Origin: Lepidurus packardi
Lineage: Eukaryota > Arthropoda > Branchiopoda > Notostraca > Triopsidae
Reading direction: 5' to 3'
NCBI GenBank assembly: GCA_023053545.1
Contig: JAKZAN010000003.1
Location: 1,201,001 to 1,265,000 of the forward strand
DNA: 64,000 nucleotides
Part shown: one piece after another, positions 54,279 through 64,000 of the stretch
How positions within the stretch are numbered: position 1 is the first letter of the stretch
How the letters are laid out: every line of letters begins with the position of its first letter
Notes under the pieces: generated by a model
Seen by the model: the letters and a program-made list of their open reading frames with translations, nothing else
Told to the model about the DNA's origin: nothing
Database searches by the model: none
Position numbers and translations under genes: made by a program

Positions 54279-56000
54279 CTAGATTAGAAAGAGGATAGGG
54301 GAGAGGGGCGAGCCTTGAGGAACGCCTTGTTTTAAATGGAAATTTTGACTTGTGTAAGGGCCGTATGTGCTGTATCCTGTTCTATTATCTAAGAAGCTCT
54401 TAAGCCAGTTGATTAGGTTGATAGGGATCTTTTTCTTTCTTGCCCTTTGAAGTAAAACTGCATGGTTGACATTGTTAAACGCTCCATGAATGTCTAGTAG
54501 TAGGGCCGTTGTAATTTTACCTTTATGAAAACCATGAAGGATATTATCTGAGAAGCTTAGCATAGCATTTACAGTAGATCTTTGATTTCGAAATCCCCAT
54601 TGGTTTTCTGATAGGATATTTTTTTGTTCTAGGTAGTCTGTGATTTTTTTGGCTATGCATTTTTCTAGGATTTTGCCAAGATGAGATAGTAGGGCGATGG
54701 GACGAAAATTATTGTGGGAGGAATAGTCATTTTTACCTGGTTTTGGTATTGGGAGAATTTTGGTCGATTTCCAGGCTTTAGGAAAATAAGATAATTTTAT
54801 GGGTGAATTAAATAGTGCAGTTACAGCATAACAAAAAGGATAGCCAAGTCTTTTTAATGAGTATTGGTTGTATATTGTCTTCGCCAGAGGCTTTGAAGAG
54901 GGAAGGTTTTTAATTAATTCTGATAGTTGTTCGTAATCCAGAAGAGCGAATCTTGTTTGTCTAGTAATGTATAGATGGTCAGTTTTATGTACCTGTTTTT
55001 GTACAGTAATTTGAAAGATTGAGGTGATCGGAGCTGGTAGATCTAACATTTTTTGAGTTAGAAAGTCTAATTTGTCAGTAATCTGTTTAAAAGATTTTCC
55101 TTTATCATCTATTAGTTGGTCTAATGAGTTTTGGTTTGCGTTTGATCGAAATTTGTGATCTAATTTCCAGAGAATTCTAGAGTCAGGAGTGTTCATTTTT
55201 AGTTGACAATAGTTCGCTCGAGTTTGACGACATTTCATAGTGTATAAGTTCCTAGCATCTTCCAAGTTCTTTCATTGTTTTGGGTTGGTGACTTTTTACA
55301 CAATTTTAGGTGTTGTGCTACTAGTTTTCTAAGGAGGTTTAGATCTTTTGTCCACCAAGGATTTTTCTTTCTCGTTGAATTGATTTTTGGGATATACTTG
55401 CTGGCTGTATCGGTAAGGAGTTTAGTCAAAAGTTGTGTGGAAACATCTATTTCCTTGGGACTATTCAGAGAAAATAATTTGTTTTTATTATTTTCTATTA
55501 GTTTTGATAAGGTATTGTTGATTAGTTCCCAGTTGGCCAGTTTATAGTTCCATTGTTCGGGTCTATATTCAACAAAAGGGGCTTTGATTTTTAGGAGGAT
55601 AGCTTTATGATCAGATTCGTTTAGAAAATCAGGGTTATCTAGAAGACGAAGATGAAGAAGGTGGGAGATTTCAGAAGAAGAGAAAACTGAGTCTATTGTG
55701 GAGGATTCGCCCTTTTCGTTCACGAATGTAGGGACATTCCATTTATTTAGGAGGATTAAGTTTAAGGAAGTGATAATATCGTATAGCTGAAGGCCAGGTT
55801 TATCCATTTTTTTTGCCTCCCAGTGCCAGTGATGGGCATTAAAATAGCCACAGATAATTATGTAAGCATTTATATTTTTTACTTCTTTCCAGATTTCAGT
55901 AAGTAGTGATGAGACTTCATTTGTATGTCTTCTGTAGATTGTAACAAGAATTATGGGGAGATTTTGAAGGAGATTTTGGTTAGAGAGTGAAGTTCTCGAG
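54279..56000 (-). pseudogene. LINE endonuclease and RT N-terminal half
   Basis: From about 56000 down the minus strand encodes an APE-type endonuclease: IILVTIYRRHTNE, IIICGYFNAHHWHWE and LNESDHKAILLKIKAP. A linker (NPWWTKDLNLLRKLV) and RT motifs follow: KAWKSTKILPIPKPGKNDY, NNFRPIALLSHLGKILE, ENQWGFRNQRSTVNA, TTALLLDIHGAFNNVNHA and GVPQGSPLSPILF. A frameshift near 55250 separates endonuclease-linker from RT, and the frame ends in a TAG. The order endonuclease then RT is that of APE-class LINEs. The element copies itself by target-primed reverse transcription. Confidence 0.85.
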
Positions 56001-56036
56001 ATTTTAATATTTCAATGTGATGGGCTGAATTATTTT

Positions 56037-57210
56037 TTAAGCTAATAGTACCAATATATGAAGAGTCAGGTTTAGTGGTTTTGAAGTTTGAAATTGTTGA
56101 AAGTTAAAATTAGTTGGAGGTTCGAGAATAAAAGCTGCTTGAGAGTTGTAGTTGTTTGCTTCGCGCAGTGTTTCAAAAAGTTGATTTGTGTTTTTTCGGA
56201 TATTATGAATTAGAATATAGGTGGAATGAGAAGAAGAGGAATGACATTGAGTTTGGGACATGAGGGGTTTTGGTTTTGCTTGTTTTGAGGTTAATTGGTG
56301 GCTTTTTTGATAGCTGCTATTCTTGATGGGCACGAGTGGTCGAAGGCTGTATGGTTGGTTACCTCTGTAGTTGGAGCATTTTAAGCGGGAGTTTGTACAT
56401 GATTTAATATCATGTTGGAAATCGGCGCATTTGCCGCATCGTGTAATCTTTTTGGGGCAAAAAGAGGAGAGGTGGCCAAATTCTAGACACTTATAACATT
56501 GGATAATTAAAGGAGGTCTAACATTTTCGACTTGAACAGTTGAGTTGAAGGCGATTAGGGCTCCGCCTGAAAGAAGCTTAGTTTTTCTATCAGTGATGAG
56601 CAGGTGTACCAAGCAGATCCGAATTTTTTAGTGCTGCCAGGGTTAATCCGTTTGAAGTGTTTGGTTTGAAAGTTAATGTTGAGAATAGAGTTTTTGTCGC
56701 TGAGGTGATAGCAGATGTCTTCAGGGGTTTCATCTGTGGGGAGTTGGTGAATCACAATCTGAAGGTTTGGTTTTCTGTTTACAGCTTTGACGGGTCCTAA
56801 TTCGGAGAAGGAGGTTTCAGCCAAGATTTCGTTTGATTTTTGTTTTTCTTCGCGGTTTTTGTAAGTAAGAATAAGTTTCTTTGTTTTCCGAACGAAAATG
56901 GGGATTGGGGCGTTTCGGTTGAGTTTTTTATGTCTTTTTCCAAGATTATAAGAGGTCTTTTCTTGGGATGAATTTATTACCCTTTTCTTCGTCAAGTTGT
57001 TGGAGAATCATGGTGACTTCTTCAATTTCTGGGTCTTCTTGGAAGGTTGAGTTTGATTTGGAGGTGGATTGTTGAGATGTGGTTGCAGAGTTGTAGGTTT
57101 GTTCTGTCGGTTTTGAGGTTCTGAGTTTGCCATTTTTTTATAATCTGAGACCAAGCTGTTTCTTTAGGAGGTTCTTCTTTCTGATCGGTTATAGTTCTGG
57201 TGGAAGTGTG
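56037..57210 (-). pseudogene. LINE ORF1, C-terminal part
   Basis: Minus-strand frames 56995-56555 and 56612-56037 encode a basic segment (KKRVINSSQEKTSYNLGKRHKKLN), an RNA-binding-like region (NLQIVIHQLPTDETPEDICYHL) and CCHC knuckles CYKCLEFGHLSSFC and CGKCADFQHDIKSC. One frameshift lies near 56600, between PGSTKKFGSAWYTC and the next frame. Up to 57210 it is continuous with the N-terminal part at 61820-62424, interrupted by G3. ORF1 proteins of this type coat LINE RNA. Confidence 0.8.
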
Positions 57211-57375
57211 TGTAATATTTGTTTACTCAAATATAATAATTTAACACACCGATGGGTCGTTTACTCGACGATAATCGGGGAGCTTTTTATCACACTCCTG
57301 CTCTCTGTTATGTCCGTGTATTTACCATCCTCATTCCCGTGCTGCCCTCTGTTGGCTGCTTAGCACGATGTTACA
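57211..57375 (-). repeat. G3 3' LTR
   Basis: This 165-bp LTR runs from TGTAATATTTG to CACGATGTTACA and is identical to 61655-61819. It is short for a Gypsy LTR. The adjacent inner side carries a run of 26 T (57382-57407), which is A26 in element orientation, where a purine-rich primer is expected. Confidence 0.97.
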
Positions 57376-57410
57376 ATGCTATTTTTTTTTTTTTTTTTTT
57401 TTTTTTTAAC
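57376..57410 (-). promoter_or_regulatory. A26 tract in the polypurine-tract position of G3
   Basis: On the minus strand a run of 26 A followed by TAGCAT abuts the 3' LTR. A pure adenine tract could act as the plus-strand primer, or the run may have expanded after insertion. No G-containing purine tract is present nearby. Confidence 0.5.
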
Positions 57411-57534
57411 TAGAATAATTGTGACTTGTTTCCGCTTGAGACCATCATACAAACAGATCAAAATTGTGATTCGCACTTTCTTTAAGCGGATGACCAGAAC
57501 TTAAATTATTTAAACAATACAAAAGTGAGGATTA

Positions 57535-59005
57535 TTAATATAACACGAAATCTTCGTATCTTCGAGGTCGGTGATGCTCTCGACCGCTTCGTCTGACATT
57601 ACCGGCGTCTGGAGGTTGGTCTTCAGTTGGTATATCGGCGCGCGGAGGTTGAGTTTCAAAAATGGTGGTACTAGGTTCCTCTTCCATCTCTTCATTTGGA
57701 TTTGGTTCACCTGCAGGAATGCCACCACTTATTTTCCGGAAGAAGCTTATGTTCCTGGTGACGCAACGATGTTCGTTCACCGCAGTGACCATAGTACCGT
57801 TTATCTTGGTGACCATGAATGGACGTGTCTCATACGGAGTCTGCAGTTTGTTCGAGATTCTGTCGCGTCTTAATAGAACGGTATCGCCCACTTCGAAGAC
57901 GCGATGCTTCGACTTCTTGTCAGCGTAGTTCTTTATCTTGTTCTTGTAGGCCGTGTCCTTGTTGCGGATTTCATCCTCGGATAGAGCTGCGCGGACTTGT
58001 GGAAGCCTTGTTCGCATTGGTCTTCCGAATAGCATGGAACCGGGCGATGCACCTGAGCTAGGATGAGGTGAGGCACGGTAGTCTAATAGGAAGTTTGAGA
58101 TTCGATGTCGCCAGTTGGCTCCCTCGGCAACTGCACAGCGAAGAGCCTTTTTTAAGGTTCTCATAAATCTTTCAACTCCGCCATTTGCCTGGGGCCAAAG
58201 TGGCGTGACTTTGCGATGATGGAAATTCATGCTTATCGCAAACTGAGCAAATTCTGCACCGTTGAACGGCGGACCGTTATCGGTCTTGACAACTTCTGGT
58301 ATGCCGAATAACGCAAATATTTCTTCTAGCTTCGGTGTCACGGCTGCTGTTGACGTCGTTGTGACCTTACTGACAACGGGGTAGCGTGAATAGTCGTCAT
58401 AAACAACTAGAAGGTAATCCCCGTTCGGCATCTCTGCGAAATCAGCGCTAACTTCGGTCCACGGTTTGGCAGGTAAGCTCGACATTAGGAGGGGTTCTGG
58501 TTGATTCGTGTTCGTGCAAGCTTGACATGGAATACAATTGCTGATTTTGTTTTCAACCAGTTGATCCAAATTTGGGAACCAGACTTTTTCTCGGAGTAAG
58601 CCTTTCGTTTTCACCATACCCAGATGACTTTGGTGCGCGATGTCTACGATTCGGTGCGTCAGGATGTCGGGAATAACAATCTTGGTCCCTTTAAGGAGGA
58701 ATTCACCGTCCTTGGAGTTTAGAATCGTCATCTGGTCTGCGCACTGCTTCAGTACTTTGAGTCGTTTTTCTTCAGCTTCGTTTAGCTCAGTTGCTCCACC
58801 GCGTTTAATCCTTTTTAGGCTTTTAATTATAATCTGAAGCGGCTGGTCGTTGGCTGTAGCAGCGGCAATTTCGTGGAGAGAGACATGCTTCGGTTGCGAG
58901 CGGAGACATACAGAGTCAATGTAGTTTTCCGCCAGTATTTCTTCGCGTGATGAGACTTTTGATTCCTTGGTTGGATGCCTGGACATAAAATCTGCCGGGT
59001 TATTT
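57535..59005 (-). CDS. pol: G3 integrase and C-terminal tail
   Basis: This frame is open from the RNase H tether (PADFMSRHPT) to the stop at 57535. The zinc module has H..H in HQSHLGMVKT and CIPCQAC. The catalytic triad is Asp in EVSADFAEMP, Asp in VVKTDNGPPF and Glu in NGGVERFMR. The C-terminal part carries GDTVLLRRDRISNKLQTPYE..PFMVTKING, an SH3-like DNA-binding fold, and an acidic and Arg-rich tail (RRSGREHHRPRR). No defects are seen within integrase. It is joined to the upstream RT/RNase H by a one-base frame break in an A run near 59005. Confidence 0.88.
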
Positions 59006-59945
59006 TTCCCGGGCGGTACTCTACAACGAAGTCATACTGCTGTAATTTCAACAGCCATCTCTCGATTCGTGCGGGTGCTTGTATTAGAGCTTTATTGAAG
59101 ATGGGAACTAGTGGCTTGTGATCGGTTATGATCTTGAAACCTTTTCCTGCCACATATAAATGAAAATGGAGGATGGCCCACGTGATGGCTAACGCTTCTC
59201 GTTCCGTTTGAGAGTAGCGTGACTCGATGTCTGTTAATCGGCGGCTAGCAAAAGCAATTGGAGTTTCGTGTCCATCTTTGGATACCTGTACTAATATGGC
59301 TCCTAGGCCCTTTGGACTAGCATCTACGATTATGGTGGTTTGCTTGTCCACGTCATAATAGGCTAGTGTCGTAGCTTCTCGTAGACGTCTTTTCAATTCT
59401 TGGAATGCGCCTTCTTCTTGAGTGTCCCACGTCCATGTAGAGCCTTGCCGTGTGAGCTTGCGCAATGGTTCCGCAACTGTGGCTGCGTCTGGAATGAATC
59501 TATTAGAGAACGTTATCATTCCAAGAAAGCTTGCAACTTCTTCCGGGCTTTGTGGTTGTTCCGCTTCGTCGATTGCCTTTACTTTTATCTTGTCAGGTGC
59601 CAGACCATCGGCGCTAAAGTTCAAACCATAAAATGTGATGCTCGTCTTCCCAAACTCACATTTGTCAAAATTTAGTGTAAGCTGTTTTTTGGCGAGACGT
59701 TGGAGCACTTCTTTAAGGTTTCTGTCATGCTCGTTCTTGGTTTTCCCAGTGACGAGGATGTCGTCACTACGGTTGACTACTCCTGAGATGCCATTTACGA
59801 TTTGACGGATGATGTCGTCAAAAATTTCCGACGCGCAATTGACTCCGAAGTTGAGCCTTTTATACCTGAACAGGCCCTGGTGTGTAGCGAAAGTCGTGAT
59901 GTAGCGTGATTGCGGATGTAATTCGAGCTGATGATATCCCTGTTC
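58995..59945 (-). pseudogene. pol: G3 reverse transcriptase (palm-thumb) and RNase H
   Basis: From about 59945 the minus-strand frame reads GYHQLELHPQ, FGVNCASEIFDDIIRQ and the catalytic box NRSDDILVTG, then LNFDKCEFGKTSITFYGL and ASFLGMITFSNRFIP. RNase H follows with IIVDASPKGLGAILVQ, YSQTEREALAITWA and ITDHKPLVPIF. The catalytic box has Ser where Gypsy usually has Tyr-Leu (YxDD). This [IR]SDD form occurs in one branch of animal Gypsy elements, so it need not be a mutation. The frame joins gag-protease-RT at 59947 and integrase near 59005 only through single-base breaks. Confidence 0.85.
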
Positions 59946-59946
59946 A

Positions 59947-61591
59947 TATCCAGCTTTGTAAAGAACCGTGCGCCGTTCAGGTCAACGATTAGGTCCTCTA
60001 CAGTTGGGATTACATGCCTGGTCCTTAAAATTGCCAAGTTCGGTGCGCGCATATCGACACATACTCTGAACTTTCCAGGCTGCTTTGGTTTCGGCACCAT
60101 AATACACGGCGAAACCCATGGTGTCGGACCGTCTAGGACTTGCTCGATGATGTCTTCTTTTAGAAGTCGGTCGATTTCCTCCGACATCGCTTTGCGAAGG
60201 TGAAAACCCACACGTCGGTGCTTTCTAGTGACCGCAGGTACCGAAGGGTCTATGTGTAGTTTGACTTGGTGATTCCGGAGTTTTCCAATACCTTGGAACA
60301 GTTGGGGAAACATGTCTCTCAGGTACTGATATCCGGGATCCATTGTTACTGCGTTGGAGATGTGGACTAAACCCAGCGCTTTTGCTGTCTCGTATCCTAG
60401 TAGACAGTCTGCCTGATGATCGGAACTTACAAATACTGTTGTTTGGATTGAGGCGTGTTTCGACTTCAATCGCGCTGTGAAAGATCCTTCAATTCCAATT
60501 TCTTTGCTGCCGTATGCCCTAACTGTGCTTCGGTTTGGCGTGAGGGGCGGGGCATGGGCCAGCTTGCTATATACTCCAGTGTCGACTAGGTTGCACGTCG
60601 AACCGGTATCGATCATCATCTTGATACTTGACCCACATAGCTTGATTTCTGCAGTTGGTCTTGGGTCTGGCTTGTTTCTTACAGCTAATACGGATTCGTC
60701 ACTTGATGACCGCTCTTCAGTTAGCTGCTTGACTTCTTTGCGTCCGCTTTGCTGAGTTTTCTTCCGGCATTGTTGTGCGAAATGGTTTACTTTCCCACAG
60801 CTAGAGCAGACTCTTCCTTTTGCGGGGCATGGTTTGTCGGGTGGGTGTGGCCAGCTCCTTCCACAATTGCGACATTTTCCTTGCATCTTGCACGGTGTCG
60901 TTCTACTATGTGGCCACGGGTCGCCACAGTTTCTACAGGTGCCCCTGCTCGTTGTTCGAGCCTTTTCTTGTCTTGATGGTACTTGTGTCTTGAGAGCTTG
61001 CGTTGAGTTGGTTGATGATTTGCGGAGACTATCATCGTACTTTGTTGCTGCCTCTGACGATCTTGCGTGTTCTAGCATTTTGGATAACGACAACTGATCA
61101 CGAAGACATACTTTGCGAAAAGTGCTTGATCGGCATCCTTGAATGATCTGCAACTTGATCTGTTGGTCTTGATCCATGAATTCACATCGGGCAGCGTGCT
61201 CGCGCAGTCTGGTAGCGAAGGCGTCCATGCTTTCTCCTTCTTCTTGGGAAGTCTGACGGAACTTGTAGACCTCCAATTCTATATTCTTCTTCGGGACGAA
61301 ATACGCATGTAATAATGGCTTCATTTTGGTATACGTATTCTTTTCTTCAGGATTTCCAGGAGTTGTGTCGCATATGGCTGCAACCTCTGCACCTGCGTAA
61401 TAGCGCATGAGAGCTAATCGTCTTCTATCGGCCGCGAATTTCTCTGCTACGTTCCCAATGTGTTCTGGAACAATATCTAGGGCAATCATTAGGTTTTCGA
61501 ACTCAGCCACCCATTTAGGCCACCTAACTCCAGCCGTCTGCGGATCACTCCCCACGTGGAATTTTTCGAAAAGAGGTAATGCCAATGCCAT
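59947..61591 (-). CDS. gag-pol: G3 gag, protease and RT N-terminus in one frame
   Basis: The ATG at 61591 (MALALPLFEKFHVG) opens a single gag-pol frame. The capsid-like part includes WVAEFENLMIALDI, MDAFATRLREHAARCEF and KLQIIQGCRSSTFRKVCLRD. Around residues 215-270 lie three zinc motifs. Two are CRNCGxxWPH......C modules with spacing CX2CX5HX5C, and one is the standard CSSCGKVNHFAQQC. Protease has MMIDTGSTCNLVD. RT then starts (PWVSPCIMVPKPKQ, VCVDMRAPN, GARFFTKLDMN) and loses frame at about 59947, where one base appears to be missing. Beyond that the same strand continues in another frame to 59795 with unrelated residues. Confidence 0.88.
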
Positions 61592-61639
61592 GTCCAGATT
61601 TAGTCCTCGTTATTTACCTGACTGATGGCCTTCCCAGTT

Positions 61640-61653
61640 TATCCTCGTCGCCA
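61640..61653 (-). promoter_or_regulatory. G3 primer-binding site (tRNA-Ser type)
   Basis: One base inside the 5' LTR the minus strand reads TGGCGACGAGGATAAA. TGGCGACGAGG complements the 3' end expected for a serine tRNA whose acceptor stem begins GACGAGG. G2 uses a different serine-type site. Confidence 0.7.
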
Positions 61654-61654
61654 A

Positions 61655-61819
61655 TGTAATATTTGTTTACTCAAATATAATAATTTAACACACCGATGGG
61701 TCGTTTACTCGACGATAATCGGGGAGCTTTTTATCACACTCCTGCTCTCTGTTATGTCCGTGTATTTACCATCCTCATTCCCGTGCTGCCCTCTGTTGGC
61801 TGCTTAGCACGATGTTACA
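61655..61819 (-). repeat. G3 5' LTR
   Basis: This 165-bp LTR is identical to 57211-57375 at every base. The GTGTG target duplication follows at 61820-61824. Confidence 0.97.
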
Positions 61820-62424
61820 GTGTGGGAGTTTCTTTCTTGTCTAGAGATTTCAAGATCAGATTTTAGGTCTGAGTTTTGTTGGATCAGGATGTTTAGGGAA
61901 CTTTTCAGCTCAGTGTTTTCTTGTAGGAGTAGGTTTTGTTTTTCAATTACATTTAGGATTAAATCCGTTAAAGAGTCTAACCTTTTGGATAGGAAGTCAT
62001 CAATTGAGAATGATCTTTTTCGAGTAGTTTCTTCGCCTGGAGAGTTTGGTCTTTTGTGGCAATGGGGTTTGTGGCGACATTCATGACAGTTTTTGACGTT
62101 TGGTCTGTCTTTTTCGAAAAGGATTCCACAGGATTTACATTTCAGTAGGTTAATTTGGTTTTCTTCTGTGTGTGTAGGATCAGCAGATGAAACAAGTTCA
62201 ACTGAAATAACAGGTTCAACTGGTATAACAGGTATAAGCGGGTCATCGATTACTATTTCTGATTCCATTTCAAGGTTTGATGACGTCAGCAGTACGATGG
62301 AAAGGGTTGGGGACGTGTTCGGGATTGAAGATGAAGGAGCAAAATGAAATGAACAAACTGGAGTCTGATTGCAGTGTAACCAAAGAGTAACGAAATCAAC
62401 ACAACACATGTACGATGTCAACAC
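61820..62424 (-). pseudogene. LINE ORF1, N-terminal part with coiled coil
   Basis: The minus strand encodes a Pro/Ser/Val-rich leader (VIDDPLIPVIPVEPVISVE), a zinc-type CKSCGILFEKDRPNVKNCHEC and a coiled coil (SLTDLILNVIEKQNLLLQENTELKSS in part). It continues across the G3 insertion at 57210 with TITDQKEEPPKETAWSQI. A coiled coil for trimer or multimer formation followed by nucleic-acid-binding motifs is the usual architecture of LINE ORF1. The initiating Met is uncertain; MESEIVIDDP is a good candidate. Confidence 0.75.
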
Positions 62425-62635
62425 GCCTTAGAACACAAAGTTTCAAGAGTCTTCTGCCTAAATAGGCGGTGAGAAGGCTTTTGTTACATGGTTGGAAGGT
62501 GGTGAGAAGTTCGGTTTGTAACAATATTGCATAAGGAAGGCACTGACACTTTTGATTAAATAAGTTTAGTTTGTAATTTGGGGTGTTTGGGAACTACACA
62601 GTTGAGATCTAAACACATCCAGCACGTTCAACTGC
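62425..62635. other. Spacer, LINE 5' end region
   Basis: No coding sequence was recognised. It probably contains the 5' end of the LINE, but its exact border is not visible. Confidence 0.4.
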
Positions 62636-63009
62636 TCAGGCCGAGTACTCCTTATTGGTCATGTAGTCCATTAAGAAACGAAGGGGCTCGAAATATTTCC
62701 ATTTTGGTACATCATTTGCTCCTGAGCCGCTGGGGACTGACTTCATTTTTCTAACTTGTTTTGAGAACGTTTGCCGCAAAGTGGACCATCTATTTTTGGC
62801 TTGTTCTCCTCCTCCTATTTTCAAATCATACGAAATATTATGGGACTTGTCCAAAAATATTTATTATACATACCTTCAAGCCCCAACTCTTTCGCTATCT
62901 TATTACAACTATCTTCACTCTTGATTGCATCCTTATATCCTCGTAAGCCCTTATCGTACAAATGCGGGTGCTCTAGCACTAAGTCTATTAATTTATCTTC
63001 AAAAGACAT
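62636..63009 (-). CDS. MADF-domain protein (2 exons, 104 aa)
   Basis: Exon 1 (63009-62874, MSFEDKLIDLVLEHPHLYDKG) and exon 2 (62814-62636, GGGEQAKNRWSTLRQTFSKQVRK) join in phase to 315 nt through a 59-nt GTATGT..ATAG intron. The result is a MADF domain: LIDLVxxHPxLYD, YKDAIKSEDSCNKIAKELGL, then W..LR..F.K..RK and W.YF.PLRFL. MADF proteins bind DNA and are common partners of Harbinger transposases. The protein stops soon after the domain, shorter than usual. It may be a fragment of an element, as no transposase is adjacent, or a small gene. A candidate alternative start is MLKVVKTLTREK, 36 nt upstream. Confidence 0.65.
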
Positions 63010-63065
63010 TTTTTCACGAGTCAAAGTTTTCACGACTTTCAGCACTGGAAGCTTTTAAAACACTA

Positions 63066-63802
63066 TGTAACGTTTACGTGCTTAGGCTAAGACTGCCTTG
63101 TATTTTAAAGGAGGAATATATATATACATGTACAAGGGTTTCAAAAAGGTGAAAGGCACAAGTTCCTGGTTCACAAGTATTTGCCAGTCTCATGAGTCTC
63201 ATAACTTTTGGTACAACTTCCTCTCTTCTTTCTAGAACAGGCCTGGGCCCTGTCTCTACTATACAATCCGTAGTCACGTTAGTAACAGACAACCCTTTCT
63301 TTAAATTGTTCACATGAACAACTTTTCTTGTCCCTGTAGATGCGTTCTTAATTCGCACAAGCTGATCAGAAATACATTTGATCACAATCCACGGGCCCGA
63401 CCAAGGTTGATGAAACTTTCGAAACCTTCCCCTCTTTGGAACAGGAGTTAATAACCAAACAGAGTCTCCCAATCGGATCTGCTGCTTTGACATGCTTCTA
63501 CCATAAATTACCTTCTGATAACGTTGGGCGACTCCTAACCGTGTTCGCGCCTGTTCAAAGATTTCCGGTAGCGTCTTCTCTAAGAATTCAGCATACTGAG
63601 ACGTGGACACAGGCTCAGCTCCTAAATTTCCCTCACCGAACACAACATCTTCCGGTAAAAACACCTCCCTGCCTAACTGTAGGCGAGCAAGGGTAAAGGT
63701 AGAAGAACTTTGAACACTGAACCGGTACGCAAGCAAAACATTGGGCAAAACAAGATCCCATGTCTCGTCTCCCTCGTCAATCCACTTACTAAGGCCAGCC
63801 AA
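63066..63802 (-). pseudogene. pol: Gypsy G4 integrase tail and LTR fragment
   Basis: The minus strand from 63802 encodes the end of an integrase: DEGDETWDLVLPNVLLAYR, LQLGREVFLPEDVVFGE, GDSVWLLTPVPKRGRFRKFHQPWSGPWIVI and KVVHVNNLKKGL, resembling the piece lost from G2. It runs on into sequence starting TGTAACG at 63066 (plus strand) with TTAGGCTAAGACT shared with the G2 LTR (GTAGGCTAAGACT). G4 is thus a relative of G2. Only its 3' end is present; upstream sequence beyond 63802 is AT-rich and unrelated. Confidence 0.78.
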
Positions 63803-64000
63803 GAGAAAACGTTCGAAAAAATTTTCGAAAAAATTTAATGGATAAATATAATGGTTATATAAAATACATAATGGATATATAATAAAATATATAACGGATA
63901 TATAATATATAGTGGATATATATAAGACTATGTATAATTACCTATAGGCTATAAAAATAATATCAAGTTAAGTAATTCATAATAATGTTCATAAGTAGTT
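63803..64000. repeat. AT-rich imperfect repeats
   Basis: Short imperfect repeats of ATAATGGATATATA-like units fill the right end of the window. No gene is present. Confidence 0.6.

Larger units (their letters stand above)
57211..61819 (-). mobile_element. Gypsy-type LTR retrotransposon G3, very young
   Basis: This 4,609-bp element has 165-bp LTRs that are identical base for base and a 5-bp target duplication GTGTG (57206-57210 and 61820-61824). It sits inside ORF1 of a LINE. In element order (minus strand) it has LTR, primer site, gag, protease, RT, RNase H, integrase, an A-rich tract and LTR. Identical LTRs argue for very recent insertion, yet the coding region has two single-base frame breaks. 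Confidence 0.97.

Noticed and set aside
1..64000. CRISPR arrays, operons or ribosome binding sites
   Set aside because: Introns, eukaryotic transposons and the absence of spaced identical repeats rule out a prokaryotic interpretation.

Overview
This looks like eukaryotic, almost certainly metazoan and most likely arthropod DNA, made almost entirely of transposable elements. The evidence is the mix of families: Gypsy and BEL/Pao LTR retrotransposons, non-LTR elements, and hAT, PIF/Harbinger, pogo/Tigger and Kolobok DNA transposons. The element genes also carry spliceosomal introns of only about 45-75 nt with GT..AG ends. A crustacean or insect with short introns would fit; I cannot name a species. 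I see no convincing host gene, rRNA, tRNA or CRISPR array.

Layout. 1-9023: a decayed Gypsy element (G1, minus strand, running off the left edge), split by a young Gypsy (G2, 2360-6879, TSD TAGA). 9455-15228: a truncated BEL/Pao element, split by a two-gene PIF/Harbinger (H1, 9872-13137, TSD TAA). 15250-18400: degenerate satellite and minisatellite DNA. 18400-22960: mostly featureless AT-rich sequence with a gag fragment and a LINE fragment. 23033-30864: an hAT (hAT1) with a second hAT (hAT2, 25104-28604, 8-bp TSD) inside one of its introns and a Tigger (28751-30796, TSD TA) near its 5' part. 31290-33592: a pogo-like element, followed by a YqaJ-type exonuclease remnant. 34200-39861: a LINE with an R2/NeSL-like tail, split by a Kolobok (34967-39307, TSD TTAA). 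39995-42683: an intact single-exon hAT (hAT3, TSD TGTATTAA). 43627-44470: a BEL integrase tail. 44610-47548: an apparently intact two-gene PIF/Harbinger (H2, TSD TTA). 48481-52690: unidentified multi-exon genes, a tandem duplication and a third Harbinger-type transposase (H3). 53436-62424: a LINE interrupted by a very young Gypsy (G3, 57211-61819, identical LTRs, TSD GTGTG). 62636-63802: a MADF gene and the 3' end of another Gypsy (G4).

How the genes work together. The Harbinger elements pair a DDE transposase with a Myb/SANT- or MADF-like DNA-binding protein, usually convergently. The LTR elements encode gag, protease, RT/RNase H and integrase. The Kolobok is the most interesting item: besides an eight-exon THAP-DDE transposase (one extra base in exon 2) it carries a convergent, fully open three-exon gene for a 226-aa protein. 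That protein resembles the cysteine-rich cytoplasmic 'ballast' domain of vertebrate P2X7 receptors.

Nesting gives a relative chronology: G2 is younger than G1, H1 younger than the BEL, hAT2 and Tigger younger than hAT1, Kolobok younger than its LINE, and G3 younger than its LINE. Several otherwise intact genes differ from an open frame by a single base, often next to a homopolymer, so either recent decay or residual assembly error must be considered.
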